A stretch of 64,000 bases of DNA from Hordeum vulgare subsp. vulgare (taxonomy: Eukaryota; Streptophyta; Magnoliopsida; Poales; Poaceae), in contig NC_058518.1 in assembly GCF_904849725.1 (NCBI RefSeq), forward strand, positions 331,722,581 through 331,786,580. Direction: 5' to 3'. The position numbers were made by a program, and so were the translations under genes. Positions 24,095-35,712 of this stretch are shown piece by piece. A model generated the notes under the pieces. That model was not told the origin of the DNA, made no database searches, and saw only the letters and a program-made list of their open reading frames with translations. Each line of letters begins with the position of its first letter. The first letter of the stretch is position 1.

Positions 24095-24661
24095 AACTCC
24101 CCCAAGCTTGGCACAAGCCAAGGGGATTGCCCATACCTGTGCTTAGTTGTCTTCCTTCGGAGGTGATGGTGGTGGAGTTATTGCAACTTCGGTTTGATCC
24201 TCCTTCTTCCAAGCCATAGGGCTCCATCATGGAAAGATGATCGAGTCTCCGGAATCCTCAAATCTGCAGCCAACCATATTGATTTAAATCTATACTCATA
24301 CTCACAGTTTTGGTTCTGCGGGTCATAGATCTGGCTTGGAGGTGATCAATTCTGTCATAGAGCCTGGAGAGGTGCTTCCCGATGTCATTGGCATCGATCT
24401 TGTGCTTGTTGGTGAACTCCGTTATCATCATGTGGTTGGCGTTGAGTCCGCGTTCCACCATCCCTTGGCACTTGAAGACTTGCTGCTCCATTGCTTCGAG
24501 CCTAGCCTCCATGCTTCCGGTCTTCTTGGGCCCCTCAACATCTCGGATGTGAACACCCCCTCACGCATCTCGATAGCTTGAGGGTGTTGCAGCACTCCCG
24601 TGAGGTAGGGAATGATGACCTTCTCGAAGAACTTGTCCTTTGGAACTTTTGGGGACGCCAT
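24000..24661 (-). pseudogene. ORF after pol (env position), element F, frameshifted
   Basis: The start MASPKVPKDKFFEKVIIPYL at 24661 is followed by LTGVLQHPQAIEMREGVFTS. A frame change near 24490 leads into FKCQGMVERGLNANHMM, then ITEFTNKHKIDANDIGKHL and YDRIDHLQA, an alpha-helical, coiled-coil-like stretch. The frame breaks again near 24290. I see no signal peptide or membrane segment, so this is not an obvious envelope gene although it sits where Athila elements have an env-like ORF. It follows an LTR-like segment with a TATA-like box. The function is unknown. Confidence 0.6.
24095..24109 (-). other. Second copy of the polypurine tract, element F
   Basis: The 15 bases are identical to the polypurine tract at 22600-22614, about 1.5 kb upstream of it in element sense. 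It could be a central polypurine tract; this is inference. Confidence 0.7.
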
Positions 24662-24719
24662 AGCGATCTAGATCTGTCTGCACAGTGGCTCGAAATGAAA
24701 ACAGAGGAAATTTGCGTGA

Positions 24720-24990
24720 TACGAGGGTCAGACCTTTCGGGAGAATATATAACGAATTTTTCCCGACCAGAAGGAGTACTCCGCAAGAAAACAGAGTCCG
24801 GGAGGCACACGAGGTGGTCACAAGCCCCCCAGGCGCGGCCAGGGGGTGGCCCGCGCCTGGCAGGCTTGTCGCCTCCTCGTGCGCTTTCCGAACTACTTTA
24901 AGTTTTTCTAATTTTCTAAAAATTCCAAAACGGAGAAAAATTCCTACTGGAAATTATTTTGGAGTCGGTTTACTTACCGAATCACATACC
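24720..24990 (-). promoter_or_regulatory. LTR-like segment upstream of the 3' ORF, element F
   Basis: A GC-rich block at 24821-24880 matches the element's own 5' LTR at 31020-31080 with only a few differences by eye, and both are followed by AAATTCC-like A-rich sequence. In element sense the block is followed by a TATA-like sequence (TTATATATTC, 24742-24751) and then, about 80 bases on, by the ATG at 24661. That is promoter-like order, but transcription is inferred only. Confidence 0.55.
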
Positions 24991-25016
24991 TCTTCGTTTT
25001 CGGAGTCTGAAACAGG

Positions 25017-27830
25017 CTAATAAATATCCCTTATGTACTCCTCCGGAGTTATGGTATTGATAATATTGCTTTCAACATTTATGGGAGTACTTGAGATATA
25101 ATGCTTGATTCTTTGACCATTTACCACTCTCGGAAAATTACCTTCCGTGTTGTTGATCTTGATGGCACCGGAACGATATACTTCCTCAACAATGTAAGGA
25201 CCTTCCCATTGAGAGAGAAGCTTGCCCGCAAAAAATCTTAAACGAGAATTATATAGCAAGACATAATCACCTATATTCAACTCACGTTTTTGTATCCTTT
25301 TATCATGCCACCTCTTAACCTTTTCTTTGAACAACTTGGCATTTTCATATGCCTGAGCTCTCCATTCATCAAGTGAGCTAATATCAAATAACCTCTTCTC
25401 ACCAGCAAGTTTGAAATCAAAGTTGAGCTCTTTGATTGCCCAATAAGCCTTATGCTCTAGCTCAAGAGGTAAATGACATGCTTTACCGTAAACCATTTTG
25501 TACAAGGACATGCCCATGGGATTCTTATGAGCAGTTCTATAAGCCCACAGTGCATCATCGAGCTTCTTAGACCAATTCTTTCTAGACCTATTGGCAGTCT
25601 TTTGCAGAATTAGTTTAATCTCTCTATTACTTAGCTCTACTTGACCACTGGACTAAGGGTGATAGGGAGATGCAATTCTATGGTTGACATCATACTTAGC
25701 AAGCGTTTTATGGAAAGCACCATGAATAAAATGTGAACAACCATCAGTCATTAGATATCTAGGGACTCCAAATCTAGGGAAAATAACTTCTTTAAGCATC
25801 CTAATAGAGGTGTTGTGATCAACACTACTAGTTGGGATAGCTTCTACCCACTTAGTAACGTAATCAACATCAACTAGGATATGAGTATACCCGTTGGACT
25901 TTGGAAAAGGTCCCATATAATCAAAACCCCAAACATCAAATGGTTCAATGAAAAGTGAATAATTCATAGGCATTTCCTGACGTTTACTGATATTACCTAT
26001 TCTTTGACATTCGTCACAAGACAAGACAAACTTACGAGCATCCTTGAAGAGAGTGGGCCAATAGAAACTTGATTGCAATACCTTGTGTGCAGTTCTATCT
26101 CCCGCATGGTGTCCTCCGTAAGCCTCGGAGTGACACTTCTGTAGGATTTGTCCCTGTTCATGTTCAGGTACACAACGTCTAATAACACCATCTACTCCTT
26201 CCTTATAAAGGTGAGGATCAACCCAAAAGTAATGTCTCAAATCAAAGAAGAATTTCTTCTTTTGCTGGTATGTGAAACTAGGTGGTATATATTTGGCAAC
26301 GATATAATTTGCATAATAAGCATACCACGGTGTACTACGTGAAGCATTGATGACATTCAATTGCTCATCAGAAAAGCTATCATCAATAGGTTGTGGGTCA
26401 TCAAGAACATTCTCCAACTTAGACAAGTTATCTGCTACGGGGTTCTCAGCACCCTTCCTATCAACAACATGCAAATCAAATTCTTGTAGCAAGAGAACCC
26501 ATCTGATAAGTCCAGGTTTGGCATCTTTCTTTTCCATGAGATACTTAATAGCAGCGTGATCAGTGTGAATAGTGACTTTGGAATCAACTGTATAAGATCT
26601 GAAATTTTCACATGCAAACACGACTGCTAAAAAATCCTTTTCAGTAGTAGCATAATTTCTTTGGGCACTGTCTAGAGTTTTACTAGCATAGTGAATAACA
26701 TTCAACTTCTTATCAACTCTTTGTCCTAGGACAGCACCAACAGCATAATCACTAGCATCACACATGATTTCAAAAGGTAAGTTCCAATCAGGTGGTTGAA
26801 CAATAGGCGCAGTTATCAAGGCCTTTTTAAGTATTTCGAAGGCTTCCTCACAATCATCGTCAAAAACAAAAGGAATATCCTTTTGCAAGAGATTGGTAAG
26901 AGGCCTAGAAATCTTAGAAAAGTCCTTAATGAACCTTCTATAGAAACCAGAATGACCAAGGAAACTTCTTATACCTTTGATATCTATAGGGCATGGCATT
27001 TTCTCGATCGCATCAACCTTAGCCTTATCGACTTCAATACCTCTTTCAGAATTTTTATGTCCTAAAACGATGCCTTTATTAACCATAAAGTGGCACTTCT
27101 CCCAATTCAAGACAAGATTGGTAGATTTACATCTCTGCAAAACTCGATCAAGGTTGCTGAGGCAATCATCAAAAGAAGACCCGTAAACGGAGAATTCATC
27201 CATGAAAACCTCAACAATCTTTTCACAAAAGTCAGAGAATATAGCCATCATACATCTTTGAAAGGTAGCAGGTGCATTACATAAGCCAAAAGGCATACGT
27301 CTGTAAGCAAAGGTACCGAAAGGGCACGTAAAAGTGGTTTTCTCCTGATCAGATTGTGCAACAGGTACTTTGGAGAACCCAGAATAACCATCTAGAAAGC
27401 AGAAGTGTGTGTGTTTAGACAATCTTTTTAGCATTTGGTTAATAAAAGGAAAAGGGTAATGATCTTTCCTAGTGGCTTTATTCAATTTCCTAAAATCAAT
27501 CACCATCCTATAGCCAGTAGTAATCCTCTGAGGGATCAATTCATCCTTATCATCAGGAACAACGGTAATACCTCCCTTCTTAGGGACGCAATGCACCAGA
27601 CTTACCCAATCACTATGAGAAACATGATAGATAATACCTCCTTCCAGGAGCTTTAGTATTTCCTTTCTTACTACCTCTTTCATCTTAGGATTTAATATCC
27701 GTTGATGATCGGCAACTGGTTTGGAATCAGGATCGGTTTTAATTTTGTGCTGGCATAGAGTGGAACTAATGCCCTTAAGATCATCAAGAGTATATCCAAT
27801 AGCACCACAGTGCTTCCTTGGAGTTTTTAG
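25017..27830 (-). pseudogene. Gypsy pol: RT, RNase H and integrase, element F
   Basis: The main open part (27683-25653, 676 codons) has RT with [26 protein letters not shown] (about residues 96-103), [16 protein letters not shown] and the catalytic box FMDEFSVYG (160-168), where the usual FMDD has become FMDE. RNase H follows ([13 protein letters not shown], about 309). Integrase has the zinc-binding HHCC region ([20 protein letters not shown]) and the catalytic core from GFDYMGPFP to TDGCSHF. A TAG at 25653-25655 replaces a probable CAG. The same frame continues to 25017 with SNREIKLILQK, MGMSLYKMVYGKACHLPLEL and the C-terminal domain. A 1-base shift near 27843 separates it from the upstream part. 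Confidence 0.93.
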
Positions 27831-28560
27831 TAACTTCTTTCTTCATGCTCTGAAAGGCTAGCACTAATAATAACAGGATATATCTCTTTTTCATCAAGAT
27901 AAGCATACTTAAGAGTATCAGGCAACTGTTCAAGCTCGAACACAGGATCACCCTTTGGTGGGGATGGATCTCCAAGCAGTTCAAGAGGCAAATTATTCTT
28001 AAGGATAGGATGTTGTTCAAAGATAACTCTATCTATCTCATTCCTTTCATCCATATGCATATCATTTTCATGCTCAAGCAAGTATTGCTCTAAAGGATCA
28101 GTAGGAGGCACAGAAATAGAAGCTAGGGCAATAATTTCATCCTTACTAGGCAACTATTTTTCATGAAGTTGTCTACCAAACTTGGAGAAATTGAACTCAT
28201 GTGACACACCTTCAAAGCCAACAGTGATAGTTTGCTTCTCACAGTCAATATGAGCATTGACAGTATTGAGGAAAGGTCTGCCAAATATGATGGGACAAAA
28301 GCTATCTTGTGTGGTAGCAAGAACAAGAAAATCAGCAGGATACTTAGTTTTACCACACAAGACTTCAACATCTCTAACAATTCCCAAAGGGAAGATAGTA
28401 TCTCTATTGGCAAGCTGAATAGTGACATCAATAGGTTCAAACTCAACAGGTGCAATCTCGTCTTTAATTTCATCATATAAAGATTGAGGTATTGCACTAA
28501 CACTAGCACCCACTTCACATAAACCATGATAACAATGATCTCCTATCTTACCAGAAACAA
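27827..28560 (-). pseudogene. Gypsy protease region, element F
   Basis: The aspartic protease part reads ...HGLCEVGASVSAIPQSLYDE near 28530, then IFPLGIVRDVEVLCGKTKYP and CPIIFGRPFLNTVNAHIDC. The catalytic Asp expected in LCD.GAS is Glu here. A stop (TAG) at 28154 separates it from LPSKDEIIALASISVPPTDP, the linker to RT, which ends with a frameshift near 27843. Its position between gag and RT is the normal order. Confidence 0.87.
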
Positions 28561-29721
28561 CAGGCGTGCCAACAACACGCCTATGTTTGTCTCTAGCATG
28601 TGGTTTATTAATTCTAGCAGTATCTTCACATAAGTGAACATCATGGCCATCAACATTGTCGGATAGGAGATCTTTGATAATAGCAATGCTAGGTTAAACT
28701 CTAATTTTCTCAGGGGGTGTAGGTGTTCTAATGTAGCCCCTACGTATCACAGTTGAAGCTTTAGAATGATCCTTTATTCTAACAGGGAAAGGTGGTTTCT
28801 CAATGTAAGCACTAGGAACAATAGGATCATTATAAGAAATGACTTTCTCTTCAACTGGATTGGGTTTAACTACATTGACTTCTAAGGAGGATGATTTTTA
28901 AATAACTTCTCTTTAGGGAGATCAATATGAGCAGAAAATGATTCACACAATGAAGCTACTATCTCAGAGTCAAGTCCATACTTAGCGCTAAAATCACAAA
29001 AAGTATTTGTTTCAACAAAGGATTTAACGAAATTGAACTTAAGATTCATACCTGGCTCCTTACCTTCATCAAACTCCCAATCTTCAGAGTTGTGTTCAAT
29101 TCTTTCCAATAAATTCTATTTGAAGTCAATATATCTCTTCATAAAAGAACCAGTACAAGAAGTGTCAAGCATGGTGCGATTATCATGAGAAAGCCGAGCA
29201 TAGAAGTTCTGAATGATAATTTCTCTCGAGAGCTCATGGTTGGGGCATGAATATAACATTGATTTAAGCCTCCCCAAAGCTTGAGCAATGCTTTCTCTGT
29301 GACAAGGCCAGAAATTATAAATATAATTCCGATCACGATGTACCAAATGCATAGGATAAAACTTTTGATGAAATTCCAATTTCAATCAGTTGTAGTTCCA
29401 TGATCCAGTATCATCACATCGCCTATACCATGTCAATACTTTATCCCCCAAAGATAAGGGAAATACCTTCTTCTTGACCTCATCCTCGGGCAAACCTGAA
29501 AGCTTAAATAAACCAAAAACTTCATCTACATAGATTAGATGCAAGTCGGGATGTGATGTTCCATCTCGTGTAAAAGGATTAGCCAACAATTTCTCTAGCA
29601 TACCCGAAGGAATTTCATAAAAAATATTTTCAGTAGGTGCAGCAGGTTGAGGAGCAACTCCTTGTGCTTCCGTTCAAGGTGAAGATACCCCGAACAAGCT
29701 CCTCAAAGGATTAGTTTGCAT
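28561..29721 (-). pseudogene. Gypsy gag, element F, with stops
   Basis: The start MQTNPLRSLFGVSSP is at 29721. The gag core includes LPEDEVKKKVFPLSLGDKVL, TWYRRCDDTGSWNY, then ESIAQALGRLKSMLYSCPNH and IIQNFYARLSHDNRTMLD. In-frame or near-frame stops occur about 15 codons in, near 29386, near 29110 and near 28880, so the protein is broken at least four times. A region similar to the gag C-terminus continues towards the protease without a clear CCHC zinc knuckle. Confidence 0.82.
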
Positions 29722-29796
29722 AGTGAGAATTGCAGTAAATTTCAGCACACTATGTAAATGTTTCCTTATCAAATTCAACTTACCAAAGGCGCTTCA

Positions 29797-29815
29797 CTCC
29801 CCGACAACAGCGCTA
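29797..29815 (-). other. Primer-binding site (tRNA-Asp type), element F
   Basis: The minus strand reads TAGCGCTGTTGTCGGGGAG, similar to TGGCGCCGTTGCCGGGGAT, 11 bases inside the 5' LTR end at 29827. Confidence 0.75.
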
Positions 29816-29826
29816 GAAAAGAGTCT

Positions 29827-31350
29827 TGATGACCCACAAGTGTATGGGATCTATCGTAGTCCTTTCGATAAGTAAGAGTATCGAACCCAACGAGGAGTAG
29901 AAGGATCTGACAAGTGGTTTTCAACAAGGTATTCTGTGCAAGCACTGAAATTATCGGGAACAGATAGTTGTGTGATAAGATGATTCGTAGCAAGTAGCAA
30001 GTAACAATAGTAATAACGGTGCAGCAAAGTGGCCTAATCCCCTTTGTAGCAAGGGACAAGCCTAGACAAACTCTTATAGGAGGTAAAGCGCTCCCGACGA
30101 CACATGGGAATTTCTGTCAAGCTAGTTTTCATCATGTTCATATGATTCGCGTTCGCTACTTTGATAGTTTGATATGTGGGTGGACCGGTGCTTGGGTGTT
30201 GCCCTTACTTGGACAAACATCCCACTTATGATTAACCCCTCTCGCAAGCATCCGCAACTATGAAAGAAGAATTAGGACAAAGTCTAACCATAGCATTAAA
30301 CTAGTGGATCCAAATCAGCCCCTTATGAAGCAACGCATAAACTAGGGTTTAAGTGTCAGTCACTCTAGCAACCCATCATATACTTACTACTTCCCAATGC
30401 CTTCCTCTAGGCCCAAATAATGGTGAAGTGTTATGTAGTCGAGGTTCACATAACACCACTAGAGGAAAAACAACATACAACGCATCAAAGTATCGAACGA
30501 ATACCAAATTCACATGACTACTTATAGCATGACTTATCCCATGTCCCGAGGAACAAAAGTGACTACTCACAAAGCATAATTATATTCATGACCAGAGAGG
30601 TATTGAATAGCATCAAGGATCTGAACATATAATCTTCCACCGAGTAATCCAACTAGCATCAACTACAAAGAGTAATTAACACTACTAGCAACCTTACAAC
30701 TACCAATCGGAGTCGCAAGATGGAGATTGGTTACAAGAGATGAACTAGGGTTTGGAGATGAGATGGTGCTTATGAAGATGTTGATGGTGATGAGTCCCCT
30801 CCGATGAGAGGAGTGTTGGTGATTACGATGGCGATGATTTCCCCCTCCGGGAGGAAAGTTTCCCCGGCAGGACGACCCTGCCGGAGCTCTAGATTGGTTC
30901 TGCTCAAGTTCCGCCTCGTGGCGGCGGCGATTCCTCCCAAAAGCCTCCTCTTGACTTTTTCTGGAACGAAACCCTCCTTATAGCAAAAGAGGGGAGCCAG
31001 AGGGCCAACAGGGAGCCCGCGAGCCCCCTAGGCGCGGCCAGGGGGTAGGCCGCGCCTAGCAGGCTTGTGGCCTCCTAGTGGCTCCCCTCTGGTACTTCTT
31101 CCGCCCAGTATTTTTTACAAATTCCAAAAAAATTCCTCGTTGATTTTCATGGCTTTTGGAGTTGCGCAGAATAGATATCTCAAACTTGCTCCTTTTTCAG
31201 GCCAGAATTCCAGCTGCCGGCATTCTCCCTCTTCATGTAAACCTTGTAAAATAAGAGAGAAAAGGCATAAGTATTGTACCGTGAAGTGTAATAACAGCCC
31301 ATAAAGCGACAAATATCAACATAAAAGCATGATGCAAAATGGACGTATCA
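29827..31350 (-). repeat. 5' LTR of element F
   Basis: A 1,524-bp LTR running from TGATGACCCACAAGTG (29827) to GACGTATCA (31350). In element sense it starts TGATACGTCCATTTTGC. A TATA-like GCTATAAGG is at 30977-30985. A GC-rich block (31020-31080) is duplicated inside the element at 24821-24880. Confidence 0.93.
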
Positions 31351-31789
31351 TGGTCCTCCGAGATAGTGCGAGTGAGATCATCTTTACATCATGTAGGGTG
31401 TTGTTCTCGTGTAAAAATTCCTTAGAGGCCAAGCTCAGTGCTTGCATGGAGGGACTATCAATTGCAATCCAAAGAATAGAGCTTCCTATACATGTGCATA
31501 TGGATTCTTTGCAAGCTGTGAAAATGATACATGATGCTGCCATTGATAGATCATTCTTTACCTAGCTGGTGGAGGAAATAAAGTTTCTTAGGAGTCTGCG
31601 TACAATTATTTTTACTCATGTTTATCGTACCCAAAATAATGTTAGCGATTATTTGGAAAATTTGCTAGAACTGAGAGTAGAACTGTCGTTTGGCTAAGCT
31701 GTGGCTTGTCAGAGGTTATTGATCTTTGTAATATGGACCGTGGTGTTACTACTTGAGTAATACAAAGTTCACCTGCAAAAAAATGGCGT
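31351..31789 (+). pseudogene. LINE RNase H end and 3' tail
   Basis: Reading resumes in frame with VLRDSASEIIFTSCRVLFSC and continues with EAKLSACMEGLSIAIQR, VHMDSLQAVKMIHDA and THVYRTQNNVSDYLENL, the plant LINE RNase H (RVT_3 type). A stop lies near 31562 and frames change near 31690. The LINE ends in CACCTGCAAAAAAAT, a 7-base A tail. No target duplication can be found because the 5' end is missing. Confidence 0.88.
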
Positions 31790-32728
31790 GGGTTATTTTG
31801 CTAAACTTAGAGTCTGGTTGATGGATTGTGTACATACATCGATGGTGTGTTGTCTTGCTAGGTGAATACACGGTAAAACCACATTGTGCAGATTGTTTGG
31901 TATCCTGGATCCTCTAGAGCCATGTTGAGAAGAAACATGCACATGATTGTTTGGTTACACACATTGTCCCTTCAGATGTAACATGATGTTGTTTTGTTCT
32001 GCATGCACAGATGATTAATCTCATGTTTGATCCACGTGACGAACTTACTTCACGCAGAAACTAAGGTGCTCAAGAAAGAATATAAGGCCGGTTGAAGGTA
32101 GAAGAAGGTGTGGCAGCCCTCAGATACTCTTCCAATGGTCACGAAACTGCTTGGACGCGAATCATTTTCCACCCGACTGGCATCCATGTGTGACATATTC
32201 GTACAACTTGCGTATGAGGAGGCCGAAAGGAATGATGATGTCGGTGGCGCTAGGCACGACATGGCATTCATGCAGCAAAGTTCGCAGTGATCAGTGGGAG
32301 TAGAAAGAAGCCACTTGAATTTCTTCTAAACTCCACATGATCTTTGAAACAGAAAACGTGCAACACAAGAATCGTGTGAAACAAAGAGATGAAGATAATG
32401 GTCAAAGGAAATATCAAACGGTCGACCAGGTGTGAAGATTTTGTCAAAATTCATCCAAAAAGCCTCCACATATTAGTGATATGCAATCCATGGAATTAGG
32501 AAGCGATCATCTAAATGTAACCACAACATTGATGTGCATCTTTTCGTGGAGCTTATTTTGAATCGAAGCACCATTGTGTAGATTAGAAGGAGTCATGTGA
32601 AGGTGACAAGGGAGGTGAGTGAAATAGAACATGTGCAAACCCACCTATCACACTCGAAGCACCGGAGCCACCCTATGCACTCGACTTGCATTACTCAGGC
32701 ATGACTCTAGAAAACAATTGATTTGAGC
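31790..32728. other. Unassigned sequence left of element G
   Basis: I recognise no gene or element family. The longest frame (32108-32290, 60 codons) lacks support. The segment was once continuous with 50688 onwards, because element G (duplication GTCCC) separates the two. Some short direct repeats (GATTGTTTGGT at about 31894 and 31946) are present. It may be decayed transposon or low-copy sequence. Confidence 0.5.
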
Positions 32729-32733
32729 GTCCC

Positions 32734-33263
32734 TGCTACCTCTTGAGCTTGCGTTAGTTTTTCCCTTGAAGAGGAAGGGGTGATGCAGCACAGTAGTAGT
32801 AAGTATTTCCCTCAGTTTGAGAACCAAGGTATCAAGCCAGTAGGAGTATCAAGGCAAGTCTACAAAGTACCTGCGCAAAAAACAGAAATATTGCACCCAA
32901 CTCTACAAAGGGGTTGTCAATCCCTTCACGATTGATTGCAAGGTGAGATCTAAAGGCGGAAAGTGCAACAAAGTAAAAGTGTAGGGATGAAAATATGATG
33001 TGAAGTAGACCCGGAGGCCATAGTGTTCACTAGAGGCTTCTCTCATGATAGCAAATATTACTGTGGCTGAACGAATTACTGTCGAGCAACTGATAGAACC
33101 GCGCAAACTCATGACGATATCTAAGGCAATGATCATACATATAGGCATCACGTCTGAGACAAGTAGACCGATAATTTCTGCATCTACTACTATTACTTCA
33201 CACATCGACCTCTATCCAGCATGCATCTAGTATATTGAGTTCATAACAAACAGAGTAACGCCT
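32734..33263 (-). repeat. 3' LTR of element G, part 1
   Basis: This piece starts TGCTACCTCTTGAGC at 32734 and stops at the target site CGCCT of element C (33259-33263). The rest of the LTR resumes at 41350 with TAAGCAAGATGACATG. Confidence 0.9.
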
Positions 33264-34809
33264 TGCTACTTCTCAAACAACAACGCCAGAAATTGACACG
33301 TTGACGGAGACTGGGCTTGGGTTGGTTTTTCCCTTCAAGAGGAAAGGGTGATGCAGCACAGGAGCAGTAAGTATTTCCCTCAGTTTGAGAACCAAGGTAT
33401 CGATCCAGAAGGAGGGTCTCGTCAAGTCCAAAGTACCTGCGCAAACACAAACAAGCTTGCACCCAACGCTTCAAAGGGGTTATCAATCCCTTCAAGATTG
33501 TTTGCAAAGTGAGATCTGAAGGCGGAAAGTGCAACAAAGTAAAAAGTGTAAGGCTGAAAATATGGTGTGGAGTAGACCCTGGGGGCCATAGTGTTCACTT
33601 GAGGCTTCTCTCAAAATAGCAAATATCACGGTGGGTGAACAAATTACTGTCGAGCAATTGATAGAACCGCGCAAAGTCATGACGATATCTAAGGCAATGA
33701 TCACACATATAGGCATCACGTCCGAGACAAGTAGACCTATACTTTCTGCATCTACTACTATTACTCCACACATAAACCGCTATCCAGCATGCATCTAGTG
33801 TATTGAGTTCAAGATGAACAGAGTAACGCCTTAAGCAAGATGACATGATGTACAGGGATAATCTCAAACCAATGATGAAAACCCCATCTTTTTACCCTTG
33901 ATGGCAACAACACGATGCGTGCCTCGCTACCCCTTCTGTCACTGGGTGAGGTCACCGCACAGTATGAACCCAAACCAAGCACTTCTCCCATTGCAAGAAT
34001 CATAGATCTAGTTGGCCAGACAAAACCCACAACTCGGAGAGAATTACAAGGATATGAAATCATGCATAAGAGAGATCAGAAGAAACTCAAATAAGATTCA
34101 TAGATAATCTGATCATAAATCCACAATTCATCGGATCTCGACAAACACACCGCAAAAGAAGATTACATCGGATAGATCTCCATGAAGATCATGGAGAACT
34201 TTGTATTGAAGATCCAAGAGAGAGAAGAAGCCATGTAGTTTCTAGCTATGGACCCGTAGGTCTATTGTGAACTACTCACGCATCATCGGAGAGGTCATGG
34301 TGTTGATGAAGAAGCCCTCCGTATCTGAATCTCCCCTCCGGCAGGGCACCAGAACGTGCCCTAGATGGGATCTTGCGGAGACAGAAGCTTGCTGCGGCGG
34401 AAAGATAATTTCGATGATCTCCTGTTTTTTTTGGGATTTTTAGGGAATTTATAGGCGCAACCCCTAGGACAGAGGGCACCCAGGGGGGCCACAAGCCTGT
34501 GGGCCGCGGCCTCCCCCTAGCCGCAGGGTGGGGGCTTGTGGGGCCCCTGAGGCTCCCCTGCCTTGGCTCTCAAGCTTCCCAATCTTCTTCCGTTTCGGAA
34601 AAAATCTTTTCGGGGATTTTCTTCCGTTTGGACTCCGTTTCAAAATCTCCTATGAAAGGGGTCAAAAACATGGAAAAAACAGGAACTGGCACTTGGCATT
34701 GAGTTAATAAGTTAGTCCAAAAAATATATAAAAGGCATGCATAACATCCAAAGTTTGACAAGATAATAGCATGAAACCATCAAAAATTATAGATACGTTG
34801 GAGACGTAT
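33264..34809 (-). repeat. 3' LTR of element C
   Basis: It begins TGCTACTTCTC and ends GAGACGTATCA. A primer-site-like CAACAACGCCA (33279-33289) is inside the LTR near its element-sense 3' end. A TATA-like CTATAAATTC is at 34445-34454. Confidence 0.95.
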
Positions 34810-34824
34810 CAAGCATCCCCAAGC
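34810..34824 (-). other. Polypurine tract, element C
   Basis: The minus strand reads AAGCTTGGGGATGCT against the 3' LTR. Copies that differ at one or two of the 15 bases lie at 36776-36790 and 36831-36845. Confidence 0.85.
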
Positions 34825-35581
34825 TTAACTCCTGCTCGTCCTCGAGTAGGGAACTGATAAAAAATAATTTTTTGATGTGGAATGCTACCTAGCATAGTTG
34901 TCCTTTGCAACTTCTTTCACGTGACGTGAATGTTCAGATCCGTAAGATTTGAAACAATAATTTGTTATTGACATGAAAACAATAATACTTCAAGCAAACT
35001 AGCAAGGTAATCATGAACTTTCAAAATAACAAGGCCAATGAAAGTTATCCCTACAAAATCATATAGTCTGGCTATGCTCCATCATCCTCACACAACTAAT
35101 GTAAATCATGCACAACCCCGGTATTGGCCAAGTAATTGTTTTCGCACTCTCACTTTCTCAAACTTTTTATAACTATCACGCAATACATGAGCGCGAGCCA
35201 TGGATATAACACTATAGGTGGAATAGAGTGTGGTGGTGGTTGTGAGACAAAAAGGAGGAGATGGTCACATTGACTTAGCATATCAAACGGTTATGGAGAT
35301 GCCCATTAATAGATATCAATGTGAATGAGTAGGGATTGCCATACAAGAGATGCACTGGAGCTATAAGTATGTGGAAGCTCAAAAGGAGAACTAGTGGGTG
35401 TGCATCCAACTTGCTTGCTCACGAAGACCTAGGGCAATTTTGAGGAAGCCCATCATTGGAATATACAAGCCAAGTTATATAATGAAGATTCCCACTAGAA
35501 TATGGTTGTGACAAAGCAAGAAGCTCTCAATCATGAAGAACATGGTGCTTATCATGAAGCACAAGTGTGGAAAAACATTGT

Positions 35582-35712
35582 AGCATTGTCCCTTCTTTCT
35601 TTTTATTTTATTTTCAATTGGGCTCTTAGGCCTCTCTTTTTTCTCTTCTTCCTTTTTTTTGTTTTTGGGATCTTTGGCCTCTTTTTTTTATTTCCTCAGA
35701 TGGGACAATGCT
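35582..35712 (-). repeat. Inverted repeat around a purine-rich block, element C
   Basis: Arms AGCATTGTCCC (35582-35592) and GGGACAATGCT (35702-35712) are perfect 11-bp complements. The enclosed 109 bases are almost all pyrimidine on the plus strand, with GGCCTCTTTTTT-like units, so purine-rich in element sense. Confidence 0.9.

Larger units (their letters stand above)
21932..31350 (-). mobile_element. Pol-bearing Athila-like Gypsy element F (Sabrina/WHAM-like)
   Basis: A 9,419-bp element with exact duplication TGGTC (21927-21931 and 31351-31355) inside LINE RNase H. On the minus strand the order is 5' LTR 29827-31350, primer site, gag, protease, RT, RNase H, integrase, an LTR-like segment, a 3' ORF, polypurine tract, and 3' LTR 21932-22600. 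It is the only element in the window with a full set of enzymes, although the genes are interrupted. Both LTRs share ends TGATACGTCCATTTTGC and ...CACTTGTGGGTCATCA. The family name is tentative. Confidence 0.93.
9611..31789 (+). mobile_element. LINE (non-LTR) element, split into three segments
   Basis: One plant L1-like LINE on the plus strand occupies 9611-11159, 19492-21931 and 31351-31789. Domain order is gag-like remnant, AP endonuclease, reverse transcriptase, zinc-finger RT-associated domain, plant-type RNase H and a short A tail. Element E is inserted between endonuclease and RT (duplication ATCTC), and element F inside RNase H (duplication TGGTC); the reading resumes on the far side both times. 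About 4.4 kb of LINE remains. The true 5' end is not visible because it meets the element D LTR at 9611. Confidence 0.88.

Noticed and set aside
24000..24661. Envelope gene in element F
   Set aside because: The position fits, but there is no signal peptide, no membrane segment and no cleavage-site-like pattern, so only an unknown 3' ORF is claimed.
32108..32290. A 60-codon open frame in the unassigned segment as a host gene
   Set aside because: Short, no recognisable domain, no splice or promoter support, and flanked by stops in transposon-rich DNA.
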